64,000 nucleotides of DNA from assembly GCA_963556065.3 (NCBI GenBank), contig CAUVYH020000027.1, positions 124,001 to 188,000 of the forward strand, given 5' to 3'. Source of the stretch: JBAXTE01 sp963556065 (GTDB lineage Bacteria > Bacteroidota > Bacteroidia > Bacteroidales > WCHB1-69). Positions 44,961 through 53,761 of the stretch are shown here, piece after piece. The notes under the pieces are model-generated. The model did no database searches. It was given only the letters and a program-made list of their open reading frames with translations, and had not been told where the DNA came from. Made by a program: the position numbers and the translations under genes. Each line of letters begins with the position of its first letter. Within the stretch, counting starts at the first letter, position 1.

Positions 44961-44990
44961 TTTGAAAGATTAGATATTTTCTTAATTTTG
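44961..44990 (+). promoter_or_regulatory. Aminotransferase promoter
   Basis: TTTG 44961-44964, 18-base spacer, TAATTTTG 44983-44990, 39 bases before the aminotransferase start. Confidence 0.6.
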
Positions 44991-45029
44991 TTGGGATAAA
45001 AATGTAATCATATAAAAAATAAATATATT

Positions 45030-46232
45030 ATGGAATTTTTATCACAAAGGGTAATTACTATGGCTGAATCGGAAACTTTAGCCATGACACGGATTGCACG
45101 TGAAATGAAATCTCAGGGAATAGATGTAATTAGTCTCAGTATTGGAGAACCTGATTTTAATACACCCGAAATAGTAAAAGATGCAGGCAAAAAAGCAATC
45201 GACGAAAATTTTACACACTACCCTCCGGTTCCCGGTTATCTTGATTTGCGCCAGGCTATTTGCAAAAAGCTCAAACGCGACAATAATTTGGATTACACTC
45301 CGGAGCAAATTGTGGTTTCTACCGGAGCCAAGCAGTCTATTGCCAACTTAGCTCTTGCGGTGATCAATCCGGGTGACGAAGTTGTGATTCCAACACCATT
45401 TTGGGTTTCATATAAGGAAATAGTTAAATTAGCGGAAGGAGTACCTGTTTATGTGCGTTGCACCATCGAGAATGACTTTAAGGTTACCGCCCAGCAACTC
45501 GAAGACGCAATCACCCCCAAGACCAAGATGATCATGTTTAGCAGTCCTTCAAATCCTACAGGAATGCTATACTCACAAGAAGAGTTGAAAGCTATTGCGG
45601 CTGTCGTTGCAAAGCACCCTCACGTTCTGGTTATGGCAGATGAAATTTACGAACATATCAATTTTGAAGGTAAGCATCAAAGTATAGGGCAGTTTAAAGA
45701 AATTAAGGATCAGGTAATTACGATTAATGGGGTGGCCAAAGGATTTGCAATGACCGGTTGGAGAATCGGTTATATTGCAGCAGCCTTACCCATTGCAAAA
45801 GCTTGTGATAAAATTCAGGGACAAATTACTTCTGCCACTTGCTCAATTGCCCAGCGTGCTACAATTTGTGCGATGGAAATAGATCCGACTACAGACAAAG
45901 ATATTATTAATATGCGCAATACGTTCCGTGAACGAAGAGACTTGATGTATAAACTACTTAAGGAGATTCCTGAGATCAATGTTACGTTACCTCAGGGTGC
46001 TTTTTATTTCTTTCCGGATGTAAAGAGTTATTTTGGAAAATCGTATGGCAAATATGTGATTAACAATAGTGTAGATTTGAGTATGTACTTGTTGAACGAA
46101 GGCCATGTTGCACTCGTTCCGGGAAATGCTTTTGGTGATCCCGATTGCATTCGCTTTTCTTATGCTACATCCAGCGATTTGCTGATTGAAGCGGTAAAAC
46201 GGATTAAAGAAGCGTTGGCTTTGTTGAAATAA
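45030..46232 (+). CDS. Class I PLP-dependent aminotransferase (AspC/aromatic type)
   Basis: 400 residues. The substrate-binding region SIGEPDFNTPEIVKDAGKKA and NPTGMLYSQEEL are typical of aspartate/tyrosine aminotransferases of subgroup I-gamma. The PLP lysine is in NGVAKGFAMTGWRIGY, and the distal Arg is in IRFSYATS. Divergent from iorA, it probably supplies aryl pyruvates for the ior enzyme by transaminating aromatic amino acids. Aspartate as substrate is the alternative. Convergent terminator with fba. Confidence 0.92.
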   Translation: MEFLSQRVITMAESETLAMTRIAREMKSQGIDVISLSIGEPDFNTPEIVKDAGKKAIDENFTHYPPVPGYLDLRQAICKKLKRDNNLDYTPEQIVVSTGAKQSIANLALAVINPGDEVVIPTPFWVSYKEIVKLAEGVPVYVRCTIENDFKVTAQQLEDAITPKTKMIMFSSPSNPTGMLYSQEELKAIAAVVAKHPHVLVMADEIYEHINFEGKHQSIGQFKEIKDQVITINGVAKGFAMTGWRIGYIAAALPIAKACDKIQGQITSATCSIAQRATICAMEIDPTTDKDIINMRNTFRERRDLMYKLLKEIPEINVTLPQGAFYFFPDVKSYFGKSYGKYVINNSVDLSMYLLNEGHVALVPGNAFGDPDCIRFSYATSSDLLIEAVKRIKEALALLK

Positions 46233-46248
46233 TTGACACATTCGGCCA

Positions 46249-46286
46249 TAATAAAAAAGAGCTGTTTCCGCAGCTCTTTTTTATTA
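46249..46286. terminator. Bidirectional terminator between the aminotransferase and fba
   Basis: 16-bp stem (arms 46249-46264 and 46271-46286) with a TTTCCG loop and A/T runs on both sides; core AAAAAAGAGCTG / CAGCTCTTTTTT. Confidence 0.85.
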
Positions 46287-46331
46287 GTTGTATGAATCTT
46301 TATACTTTCATCTTTATGACTTTTGCCTGTC

Positions 46332-47324
46332 TTACGCTTTGTCGAAACTTCCCAACACATTTTTAACTTTATGAATATATAAAGCTTTCAGCTGATCTCT
46401 GGCTGGTCCCAAATACTTACGGGGATCAAATTCAGCCGGATTTTCAGCCAGCACTTTTCTTACAGCGGCAGTCATCGCCAAGCGACCGTCGGAGTCGATG
46501 TTTATTTTGCAAACAGCTGATTTAGCAGCTTTTCTGAGTTGTTCTTCAGGGATACCCACAGCGTCTTTCATATTGCCACCATAAGTATTTATTGTTTTTA
46601 CCAGGTCAATGGGTACGGATGATGAACCGTGGAGGACAATCGGGAAACCGGGTAATTGTTTTTCTATTTCTTCTAAAATATCGAAACGCAATGGAGGTGG
46701 AATTAATACGCCATCGGCATTTCTTGTGCATTGGCTCGGAGTGAATTTATTAGCGCCGTGCGAGGTACCGATTGAGATGGCTAATGAATCTACACCTGTT
46801 CTTCCAACAAAGTCAATGACTTCTTCGGGCTTGGTATAGTGAGACATTTCTGATGAAACTTCATCTTCTACTCCTGCCAATACTCCCAATTCGCCCTCTA
46901 CGCTAACATCAAATTGATGAGCGTACTCCACTACTTTTTTAGTGAGTGCAATATTTTCTTCGTAAGGAAGATGTGAGCCGTCAATCATAACCGATGAAAA
47001 TCCGGTGTCGATGCATGATTTGCATAACTCAAAAGTATCACCATGATCGAGGTGCAGAACTATAGGAATGTTGCAGCCTAATTCTTTAGCATATTCTACT
47101 GCCCCTTGTGCCATAAAGCGCAATAAAGTTTGGTTGGCATATTTGCGTGCTCCACTTGAAACTTGTAATATAACAGGGGATTTTGTTTCAACACAGGCTT
47201 GAATAATTGCCTGCATTTGTTCTAAGTTGTTGAAATTGAAGGCGGGTATTGCATATCCTCCAGTAACGGCTTTTGCAAAAATTTCTTTTGAATTCGAAAG
47301 CCCTAATTCTTTGTAATGTATCAT
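46332..47324 (-). CDS. fba: Fructose-bisphosphate aldolase, class II
   Basis: 330 residues. Zinc-dependent aldolase of glycolysis and gluconeogenesis. Metal and substrate motifs are present: VLHLDHGDTFE, MIDGSHLPYEENI, VEGELGVLAGVEDEV, SIGTSHGANKF and VLHGSSSVP. I place the start at ATG 47324, because a -7 element (47358-47365) covers the longer in-frame TTG start at 47360, and the conserved N-terminus (YKELGLSNSKEIFAKA) begins right after. Confidence 0.95.
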   Translation of the reverse strand: MIHYKELGLSNSKEIFAKAVTGGYAIPAFNFNNLEQMQAIIQACVETKSPVILQVSSGARKYANQTLLRFMAQGAVEYAKELGCNIPIVLHLDHGDTFELCKSCIDTGFSSVMIDGSHLPYEENIALTKKVVEYAHQFDVSVEGELGVLAGVEDEVSSEMSHYTKPEEVIDFVGRTGVDSLAISIGTSHGANKFTPSQCTRNADGVLIPPPLRFDILEEIEKQLPGFPIVLHGSSSVPIDLVKTINTYGGNMKDAVGIPEEQLRKAAKSAVCKINIDSDGRLAMTAAVRKVLAENPAEFDPRKYLGPARDQLKALYIHKVKNVLGSFDKA

Positions 47325-47357
47325 CTCTTTATGTTTTTTTGTCAACGAAATATTATT

Positions 47358-47365
47358 CAAAGGTA
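47358..47365 (-). promoter_or_regulatory. -7 promoter element TACCTTTG for fba
   Basis: Minus-strand TAnnTTTG match 33 bases upstream of the fba start at 47324; it excludes the longer frame beginning at 47360. Confidence 0.5.
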
Positions 47366-47444
47366 ATCAGAATTTTATTACGAACAGACCATTCCTTGAA
47401 TTTGTTTATTACATTTGTACAATTATTCATGTTATAATATTTGA

Positions 47445-47786
47445 ATGTATAATTATTTTATTGCAGACGAAAAAGAGGTATTGATCTTTGTTGATGCTGA
47501 AATTTATCATCGCGAACAATTTTTCGAAGTTTTTTCCGGTTATTTAAAAGCAATTTCCGGATTTGATGGGCATCTTGTTTTTGATGGTTCTTTTTCAGAA
47601 TCTTTAATAGGAGACTACCGTCCCCGGACAACGCTGTTTATTTTTAAATGGCCGACCGCTGAATTATTTTATCGTTGGTGGAATTCTTCTCAAAACTATC
47701 GGTTAAAACAAGACTTAATGGAGTTTTCTGATTTAAAAATTACATTGGTAGCCCAAAACCCGAAGAACAATAAATATTTTCTTTAA
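47445..47786 (+). CDS. DUF1330-like small protein
   Basis: 113 residues, cytosolic. The pattern GDYRPRTTLFIFKWPTAELF, then FYRWWNSSQNYRLKQ and DLKITLVAQ matches the dimeric alpha-beta barrel of DUF1330: W-P/P-R-..-F-P-s-.-e-.-a-.-.-W-y-.-S-.-.-Y. The function of the family is unknown. Monocistronic, with a bidirectional terminator. Confidence 0.65.
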   Translation: MYNYFIADEKEVLIFVDAEIYHREQFFEVFSGYLKAISGFDGHLVFDGSFSESLIGDYRPRTTLFIFKWPTAELFYRWWNSSQNYRLKQDLMEFSDLKITLVAQNPKNNKYFL

Positions 47787-47796
47787 ATTTTAGTCC

Positions 47797-47828
47797 TAAA
47801 AAAAGGCGATTTTAAAAATCGCCTTTTT
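47797..47828. terminator. Bidirectional terminator
   Basis: Stem AAAAGGCGATTT (47801-47812) / AAATCGCCTTTT (47816-47827) between the convergent DUF1330 gene and the C10 protease gene, flanked by A and T runs. Confidence 0.8.
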
Positions 47829-47844
47829 AATTTTTTTTCTTATC

Positions 47845-49959
47845 TTATTGCTTGCTAAATTTCATTGAGATTCGTTGTCCTTGTTTATCATTAAAATTAA
47901 TCAAATAAAATCCTTTGGATAAGGTGGATACATCAACCAAATGGTTGAAAGTTCCGGCATCGGATTTTACATCGGAAGTATAAACCAATCTACCGCTAGC
48001 ATCAAGAATATTTATGTTGCCGGCAAATTTGCGATCAAGTTTCATCTCAATGTTTAATAAGCTATTTGCAGGATTTGGATATAGTGAAATATTTTCAACT
48101 CCATTTATTTCATTTATTCCGGAAGCAGAGCTTGTCCAAGTTGCAGTAAATCCGTTCGCAATATTTTTATTGTCAGCTTGAAATACAAGCCCAAGTTTGC
48201 CGGATGGACAATAAACTACCGAAGGAAGAGTGCTTCCTGTTAGTGTTGTCATCAAACTCGGGTTAGTAGTGTTTGAACGGTTAAATATCAGCAATTGGTC
48301 GTCGGTGGCAAGATCAAAATCAGAGAAAGTAAGCGTAATATTTGCAGCTCCGGTGGGTTGGATAAACCATCTGCAATAAGTGTTGTTGTGGTATTTGTTT
48401 GCTGCACTTCCATCGGTTACAGTGCCGGTAGGAGTACTGTAAATATTTATATTACAGTAGTTGTTGTCAACACTGCTGGTGTAATTTAATAGCCATCCAT
48501 CGCTTTGTACCGATCCGTTGGTGATAAAGCGAACCAAGACTTTGGAACTGTTTATGGTAAATTCAGCAGGTAAAGAGTTTCCCGAAAAAGAAGCAACTTG
48601 AGTATCGGCAGTAGTTTCTCCTGCATAAAACACAACACTATCGGCATTTGCTTCCGTGTTTATTCTTGAGAATGAGATGGTAATAGAAGTTGCTTCATCA
48701 GGAGCAATTAGCCATTGACAATCTAAGTTGTTTGCACACAGTGCCGACCTGCTTCCATCTTCTAACGAACCGTTACGAGCGGTTAGAGTTGTGTTTGCAA
48801 CGCAGGCAACCGGAGTGTTTTGAGGATAAATGTTAATAATAACTTGTTGGTTATCGTTAAAAGTACTTCCTTCCGGATTTAAGTTGGTAAGCAAGTAATA
48901 TCCGTTTCCAAACCCACCCCAACCAAAATTAAAGTGAAAATAATCCAAATCATCATATCCGTCACAATTAAAAGCGTGTCCACCGCTTGCAGCACTGTAT
49001 CCCGAATTAACCATCGGATGTAATGCGTCTAGTTGTGCTTTGTATAGAGCTTTCCAGCTATCATCAGTATAATTGAGCTTTTGTTTGGCGGAAACGTTGT
49101 TACTATATCCAAAATATTGTTTCAAAGCTGTGGCTGCCGTGGCTGTTTGTGCACCGGAACCATCGACTCCGTAATCCATGTTTACAGAGACCCCTAAATG
49201 ATAGGTTAGCTGGGCTACACTGTAATTGTAATTGGTTACATTATCCACCATCGAATTCCAGTCGTAAGTAGTGGTGGCAAAGTTCGCATAATGGTAGCCG
49301 TAATCACTTTCGGTATATCCGTGAGAGCCGGTTCCCGTTAAAGGATATCTGTTGTAATACATTACCTGTGATGTCGAAAGGGCTACACACCCGTTTGGAA
49401 CACGATAATCGTAGCTGCCAACTATTGACGTTGAATCAAAGGGGCAAAGAGCATTGTAATATTGATTTTGATTCCATGTTGATGTCAGCAAAGGGCCAAT
49501 CACAGGAGATCCTGATTTTGCATTGCGGATAACTGCATTCGGATTAGTAATGCGCAACCACTCGGCTTTTGCCTCGGGAGTAGCTTCTGCATTTGTCTTA
49601 ATTACAGCCTTTAAAGATTCTTCATAAATAGTGAACCAATCTTTTAAAGCCGGTGACGAATTATTTTTGTCTAATTGCTGATCCAAAGAATATCCTAAAA
49701 TAGGAGTGCTGGCATCACTAGCAGCAATAACTACAAATCCTTTTTGGTAATTGATGATGTAATAAAGCGTATTGCTATTGCTCGTTTCTGCATATACCGA
49801 TGTTATTGTCGGTTCTGACGTTAGCTGTACTCCCATGTTGGCACATCGTTCTTTGTAGAAGAAAGTGGCTGCTTTAATAGCGGTTTCTCTCGGAACTTCT
49901 TTTGCAAATAGTAAAGAAATGCTAAAGAGAAGCAGAATTAAGGTGCTGATTTTTTTCAT
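47845..49959 (-). CDS. Secreted C10-family cysteine protease (streptopain-like) with T9SS domain
   Basis: 704 residues. Signal peptide (ends LFAK), Spi-like prodomain (about 20-150), then a papain-fold catalytic domain: the nucleophile is in RVPNGCVALSTSQVMYYNRYP and the His in SGGHAFNCDGYDD. The middle region contains two CUB-like modules (CVANTTLTARNGSLEDG and CNINIYSTPTGTVTDG with paired cysteines). A C-terminal T9SS type A domain (LYPNPANSLLNIEM...GFYLINF) follows from about residue 630. It resembles Porphyromonas and Prevotella PrtT/interpain-type enzymes. It probably degrades extracellular protein. Confidence 0.9.
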   Translation of the reverse strand: MKKISTLILLLFSISLLFAKEVPRETAIKAATFFYKERCANMGVQLTSEPTITSVYAETSNSNTLYYIINYQKGFVVIAASDASTPILGYSLDQQLDKNNSSPALKDWFTIYEESLKAVIKTNAEATPEAKAEWLRITNPNAVIRNAKSGSPVIGPLLTSTWNQNQYYNALCPFDSTSIVGSYDYRVPNGCVALSTSQVMYYNRYPLTGTGSHGYTESDYGYHYANFATTTYDWNSMVDNVTNYNYSVAQLTYHLGVSVNMDYGVDGSGAQTATAATALKQYFGYSNNVSAKQKLNYTDDSWKALYKAQLDALHPMVNSGYSAASGGHAFNCDGYDDLDYFHFNFGWGGFGNGYYLLTNLNPEGSTFNDNQQVIINIYPQNTPVACVANTTLTARNGSLEDGSRSALCANNLDCQWLIAPDEATSITISFSRINTEANADSVVFYAGETTADTQVASFSGNSLPAEFTINSSKVLVRFITNGSVQSDGWLLNYTSSVDNNYCNINIYSTPTGTVTDGSAANKYHNNTYCRWFIQPTGAANITLTFSDFDLATDDQLLIFNRSNTTNPSLMTTLTGSTLPSVVYCPSGKLGLVFQADNKNIANGFTATWTSSASGINEINGVENISLYPNPANSLLNIEMKLDRKFAGNINILDASGRLVYTSDVKSDAGTFNHLVDVSTLSKGFYLINFNDKQGQRISMKFSKQ

Positions 49960-50007
49960 CTGTAATAATTTATTTGTTTTTTGCTTGATTTATTTCAATT
50001 TCTGTTT

Positions 50008-50015
50008 CAAAGATA
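50008..50015 (-). promoter_or_regulatory. -7 promoter element TATCTTTG for the C10 protease gene
   Basis: Minus-strand TAnnTTTG match 48 bases before the start codon at 49959. Confidence 0.45.
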
Positions 50016-50114
50016 ACTTTTTTTTTTTTCGAATGATTGCTTTTATAGTTTATTATTTGTAAATAACAATATTATAACAATTTTAATCATTCTGCTTTGC
50101 TGGCGAAATTTTAT

Positions 50115-50122
50115 TACTTTTG
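50115..50122 (+). promoter_or_regulatory. -7 promoter element TACTTTTG for hutI
   Basis: TAnnTTTG match 18 bases before ATG 50141; it overlaps the longer in-frame TTG start at 50120 and so favours the ATG. Confidence 0.5.
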
Positions 50123-50140
50123 CTGAAAAATATATTTTGT

Positions 50141-51388
50141 ATGGCGCTTTTAATTAAAAACATTAAAGCATTGGTTCAAACCGAGCAGAAAAGTGTGTTG
50201 CTGAGAGCGGGAAAAGCAATGCAGAATTTAGACTGTATTAACGATGCATGGCTATATATTGAAGGTGAAAAAATTCACTCGTTTGGAAATATGTCATCAT
50301 TTAATATGCAACCTATTAAATCCTCAGCTACAGTTATTGATGCTACAGGAAGAATGGTTTTCCCTTCATTTTGCGATTCACATACCCATTTGGTATATGC
50401 AGGCAGTCGTGAAATTGAATATATCGACAAAATAAGAGGTCTTTCTTACGAAGAAATTGCCAAAAGAGGTGGTGGAATTATCAATTCGGCTAAACGTCTT
50501 CATGAATCGTCAGAGGAAGAACTTTTTGATCAAGCTTGGCAACGCTTGGAGACAATTATTGCTTATGGTACTGGGGCCGTTGAAATTAAAAGTGGATATG
50601 GATTGAGTGTAGAAGATGAACTTAAGATGCTTCGTGTAATCCGTAAACTTAAAGAGAAATCACCGCTTACAATTAAGGCGACATTTTTAGGCGCTCATGC
50701 AGTGCCATTGGAGTTTAAAGGGCACCAGACGGATTTTGTAGATGTTGTTGTAAATGAAATGTTACCGATGGTGGCTGCCGAAGAGTTGGCAGATTTTGTG
50801 GATGTTTTTTGTGATAAAGGATTTTTTACCGTTGAAGATACCGAACGAATTCTTATGAGTGCTATGAAACACGGTCTTCGTGCAAAAATTCATGCCAACG
50901 AGCTTGATTACTCAGGAGGCATCCAAGCCGCTGTTAAATATAATGCACTTTCGGTTGATCATTTGGAATATACAGGAAATGCTGAAATCGCAAGCCTTTT
51001 AAATTCGGAAACAATGCCTACGCTTTTGCCGGGCGCTGCATTTTTCTTAGGAATGGTTTATGCTCCCGCCCGCAAAATGATAGATGCCGGATTACCGATT
51101 GCCATGGCCAGCGATTTTAATCCGGGATCTGCACCTTCAGGAAACATGCAGCTCGTCCTTTCCATGGGATGTGTTAAATATAAAATGTTGCCGACAGAAG
51201 CAATTAATGCGGTAACCATAAATAGTGCTTATGCTATGGACTTGAGTAGAGAAATGGGATCTATTGCAGTAGGTAAAAAAGCGAATGTGTTTATTACAAA
51301 ACCTATTCCTTCTGTTGAGTTTATGCCTTACTCTTTTGGGGATAATAAAGTGGCAACGGTTATTTTGAATGGTAAAATTGTATCGTAA
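50141..51388 (+). CDS. hutI: Imidazolonepropionase
   Basis: 415 residues, amidohydrolase superfamily. Hydrolyses imidazolone-propionate to formiminoglutamate in histidine degradation. Metal-binding and catalytic motifs: DSHTHLVYAG, LGAHAVP, KIHANELDYSGG, SVDHLEYTG and SDFNPGSAPSGNM. The other hut genes are not within the window. A terminator shared with the convergent lipoprotein gene follows. Confidence 0.96.
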   Translation: MALLIKNIKALVQTEQKSVLLRAGKAMQNLDCINDAWLYIEGEKIHSFGNMSSFNMQPIKSSATVIDATGRMVFPSFCDSHTHLVYAGSREIEYIDKIRGLSYEEIAKRGGGIINSAKRLHESSEEELFDQAWQRLETIIAYGTGAVEIKSGYGLSVEDELKMLRVIRKLKEKSPLTIKATFLGAHAVPLEFKGHQTDFVDVVVNEMLPMVAAEELADFVDVFCDKGFFTVEDTERILMSAMKHGLRAKIHANELDYSGGIQAAVKYNALSVDHLEYTGNAEIASLLNSETMPTLLPGAAFFLGMVYAPARKMIDAGLPIAMASDFNPGSAPSGNMQLVLSMGCVKYKMLPTEAINAVTINSAYAMDLSREMGSIAVGKKANVFITKPIPSVEFMPYSFGDNKVATVILNGKIVS

Positions 51389-51405
51389 ATTATACACAAG
51401 GGCAT

Positions 51406-51447
51406 AAAAAAAAGCTGTTTATTCGAAAAATAAACAGCTTTTTTTGT
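51406..51447. terminator. Bidirectional terminator
   Basis: Long stem AAAAAAGCTGTTTATT / AATAAACAGCTTTTTT around a CGAAA-type loop between hutI and the convergent lipoprotein gene. Confidence 0.85.
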
Positions 51448-51454
51448 TTTTTAT

Positions 51455-52063
51455 CTATTCGTTCTTTTTATAATATTTTAAGTTGCTGAATGACCCTTGT
51501 ATATATATGGTGTCGCTGTTTGGCGGCAGAGCAACGCATCCAGCCGTGAAAGTCCCATTAATATATCTTTTTAAAGGGTTGCAATAGGTGATGTTCACAC
51601 TGCCAGGCAAAGTGTTATTTGAATAATAGATATAGTCATCGGCTAATTTATACATTATGAATGGCTTATCGGTATAAGATGAATCTCCAATATTTACAAC
51701 AACACCGGTTGTGTCGGCCAAATCATAAAAAATGTATGGTTTTACCATTATGCCATCAGGATGTCCACCGTTTACTTCCCAGTTGGTGAGGACTATTTGG
51801 AGTTGTTCCGCAGAATTTAACCGGGCATTTATCGTTAGCTTTCGTCCGTCGAGGAAAGTGCCGTTCAATGAGTCCCGTTTCAGTGGAACAATATAATTAT
51901 CGTATAATATGGGAGAATAGATCGTATTTTTTATTGATACGGTAAGATTCATGCCATCTGTTATAGCCAAAGGATCGGTATGCTCATTATCATCTTTACA
52001 AGAAATGGTCAAAGAAATTATTCCAAGAACAATAAATGACAAAAAAGAGAATTTTCTTTTCAT
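51455..52063 (-). CDS. Lipoprotein, paralogue of the next gene
   Basis: 202 residues with lipobox ISCKDD. The mature part is a beta-sandwich-like domain. The C-terminal pattern ITYCNPLKRYINGTFTAGC..SDTIYIQGSF.NLKY matches the C-terminus of the neighbour (ISSCDPNTKKMSGTFKFML...SLIISGDFKNQTY), so the two arose by duplication. Similar C-x-P-K-.-(V/I/S)-G-T-F lipoproteins are common in Bacteroidetes; the function is unknown. Confidence 0.75.
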   Translation of the reverse strand: MKRKFSFLSFIVLGIISLTISCKDDNEHTDPLAITDGMNLTVSIKNTIYSPILYDNYIVPLKRDSLNGTFLDGRKLTINARLNSAEQLQIVLTNWEVNGGHPDGIMVKPYIFYDLADTTGVVVNIGDSSYTDKPFIMYKLADDYIYYSNNTLPGSVNITYCNPLKRYINGTFTAGCVALPPNSDTIYIQGSFSNLKYYKKNE

Positions 52064-52076
52064 AATATGTTGATAT

Positions 52077-52667
52077 TTATTTGTTTGCTACTGTATATGT
52101 TTGGTTTTTAAAATCACCGGAAATAATTAAAGAATCGTTGGTATTGCTTATCTCCTTAAGCATGAATTTAAAGGTACCACTCATTTTTTTTGTATTTGGG
52201 TCGCAAGATGAAATTTCAATGAATTCACTATTATTGGCCGCAGAAGAATATACATAAGTTTTAGTGTCTGTTTTCCACATTGCACCGCCTCCATCAGACA
52301 AAACAGAAGAGGGAGTCGTTAAAGATACACTGTAAGTGGGATTTGCAAAATATTTTTTTACTTTAAACCCGCCCATCGGTGGATTTTGAAAATCCCAGCA
52401 CATGGCTACAAGAGTAAGTTGATTTACTCCGGATTTTGCAATAATATCAAGTTCTCGTCCGATATGACCGTCTTGAGCGAAGTATGTTAATGTATTTTGG
52501 CCAATTGTAGCGTTGACTGCCGAACCATTCGAAACAAAAGAGAAAGTAGCCGCGGTGTCAACCGGAGTTGTTGTTTCCGTATCATCTTTTTTGCACGATG
52601 GTAAAACAATTAACACCGTCAATAATGAAATAAATCCAATGCCAATAAGTCGTTTTCCTGTTTTCAT
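52077..52667 (-). CDS. Lipoprotein, first of a duplicated pair
   Basis: 196 residues from ATG 52667, which gives a proper lipoprotein signal (MKTGKRLIGIGFISLLTVLIVLPSCKKD). A longer frame to 52706 would put 13 charged residues before it. The mature domain is beta-rich and ends with the same SCDPNTKKMSGTF motif as its neighbour, 13 bases away. Probably co-transcribed; no known function. Confidence 0.75.
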   Translation of the reverse strand: MKTGKRLIGIGFISLLTVLIVLPSCKKDDTETTTPVDTAATFSFVSNGSAVNATIGQNTLTYFAQDGHIGRELDIIAKSGVNQLTLVAMCWDFQNPPMGGFKVKKYFANPTYSVSLTTPSSVLSDGGGAMWKTDTKTYVYSSAANNSEFIEISSCDPNTKKMSGTFKFMLKEISNTNDSLIISGDFKNQTYTVANK

Positions 52668-52861
52668 ATCCTTGTTTTTTGCTTTTTCAGTCATAAATTT
52701 ATGCAAATTATTTTAAATCCTACACTTTTTTATTTTCTATTAAGTCATTTTTTTTACGAAAATTAAGACTAAAAAGTTCTCTGTTTTTTTATTTATTTGA
52801 TAAACAGTGTGTTGTATATGAATGCCTGTTTTTTTATCAGGTAAAATAAAATAGATATTTT

Positions 52862-53761
52862 TCAGTTTTTTGGAAAATCGTCGCGGAAAAAACGTAAAGA
52901 GTATATTTTTTTCGCAAGCAAAAGCACTATGCCGCTCGAAAGAATTCCTGCAAAAACATCTACAACATAATGGGCTTTAATATATACAGTAGCAAATATT
53001 AATATTATGGCAACAGGTAGCATGAACCAAAAGGTCTTTTTTGAATAGGTTCGGGTAATGATTAAAAAAATAATAGTCAATCCTACGTGCGAACTCGGAA
53101 AGGCTCCGGTTGGTTGTTCACCGAGCAATTGAATAAGCAGGACTCCTTTTTGAAATAAATATCCTTCAGGAACATGGCGCAATGCTTCAGGCAGCCAAAA
53201 TTGCGGACCTACCACGGGAAATAAAATGAAAATGAAATAGTAAATGAAAAATGAGGTAATTACAAGAAAGACAGTTTTCATTGCTTCATCTCGTTTTTTT
53301 ATGTAAACTACAAGAAAAGTAGTCAGATTCATAAAAAAGTATGAGAAATATCCAAAGTTTAATAGTTCGCTTACCCAGCGTTGCGAAAAGCGTGCGCTGA
53401 ACTCTATACTGGGCTGGCATCCGAAAATCCACTGATCGGCATATTTAAACCAATCGTCGAAAGGTGTGAAAAGGACACGGTTTAATGCGTATGTTTCTCC
53501 ATACCAATATGATAGTAAAAGCAGTGGGTATATGTGATGAACGACATCTGAAAACATTGAAGGACGACGGTGGTGCCACAAATTAAAAAGTATTATACCT
53601 CCGATAATGCAAATTCTGTTTAAAAGAAGAATGATTTCGTTTTCAATGCGGGCAGAAAAGATTAAAATCCATAATGCCGTTATTAATGCATAGGAAATGA
53701 CGATTTTATCTACCGGAGATAAAAAGGATATTATTTTAACCAGCCCTCTTTTTTGTACCAT
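52862..53761 (-). CDS. PAP2-family membrane protein at the end of the ceramide operon
   Basis: 299 residues, six or more transmembrane helices. PAP2 catalytic motifs: GAFPSSHVGL (about residue 218) and KAHYVVDVFAG (about residue 262) with the His and Asp expected; FPVVGPQFW precedes. It could be a lipid phosphatase or a headgroup transferase acting on ceramide. Its ATG overlaps the corrected 3' end of the reductase gene by 31 bases, so it is translationally coupled to the ceramide genes. It is distinct from the AUR1-like protein at 24208 (no PSLHS or GHH motif). Confidence 0.8.
   Translation of the reverse strand: MVQKRGLVKIISFLSPVDKIVISYALITALWILIFSARIENEIILLLNRICIIGGIILFNLWHHRRPSMFSDVVHHIYPLLLLSYWYGETYALNRVLFTPFDDWFKYADQWIFGCQPSIEFSARFSQRWVSELLNFGYFSYFFMNLTTFLVVYIKKRDEAMKTVFLVITSFFIYYFIFILFPVVGPQFWLPEALRHVPEGYLFQKGVLLIQLLGEQPTGAFPSSHVGLTIIFLIITRTYSKKTFWFMLPVAIILIFATVYIKAHYVVDVFAGILSSGIVLLLAKKIYSLRFFRDDFPKN

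Larger units (their letters stand above)
44715..45029. other. 315-bp divergent region between iorA and the aminotransferase gene
   Basis: It contains a promoter for each direction and an 11-bp inverted repeat, TTAAATATTAC (44814-44824) and GTAATATTTAA (44929-44939). No gene is seen. Confidence 0.6.
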
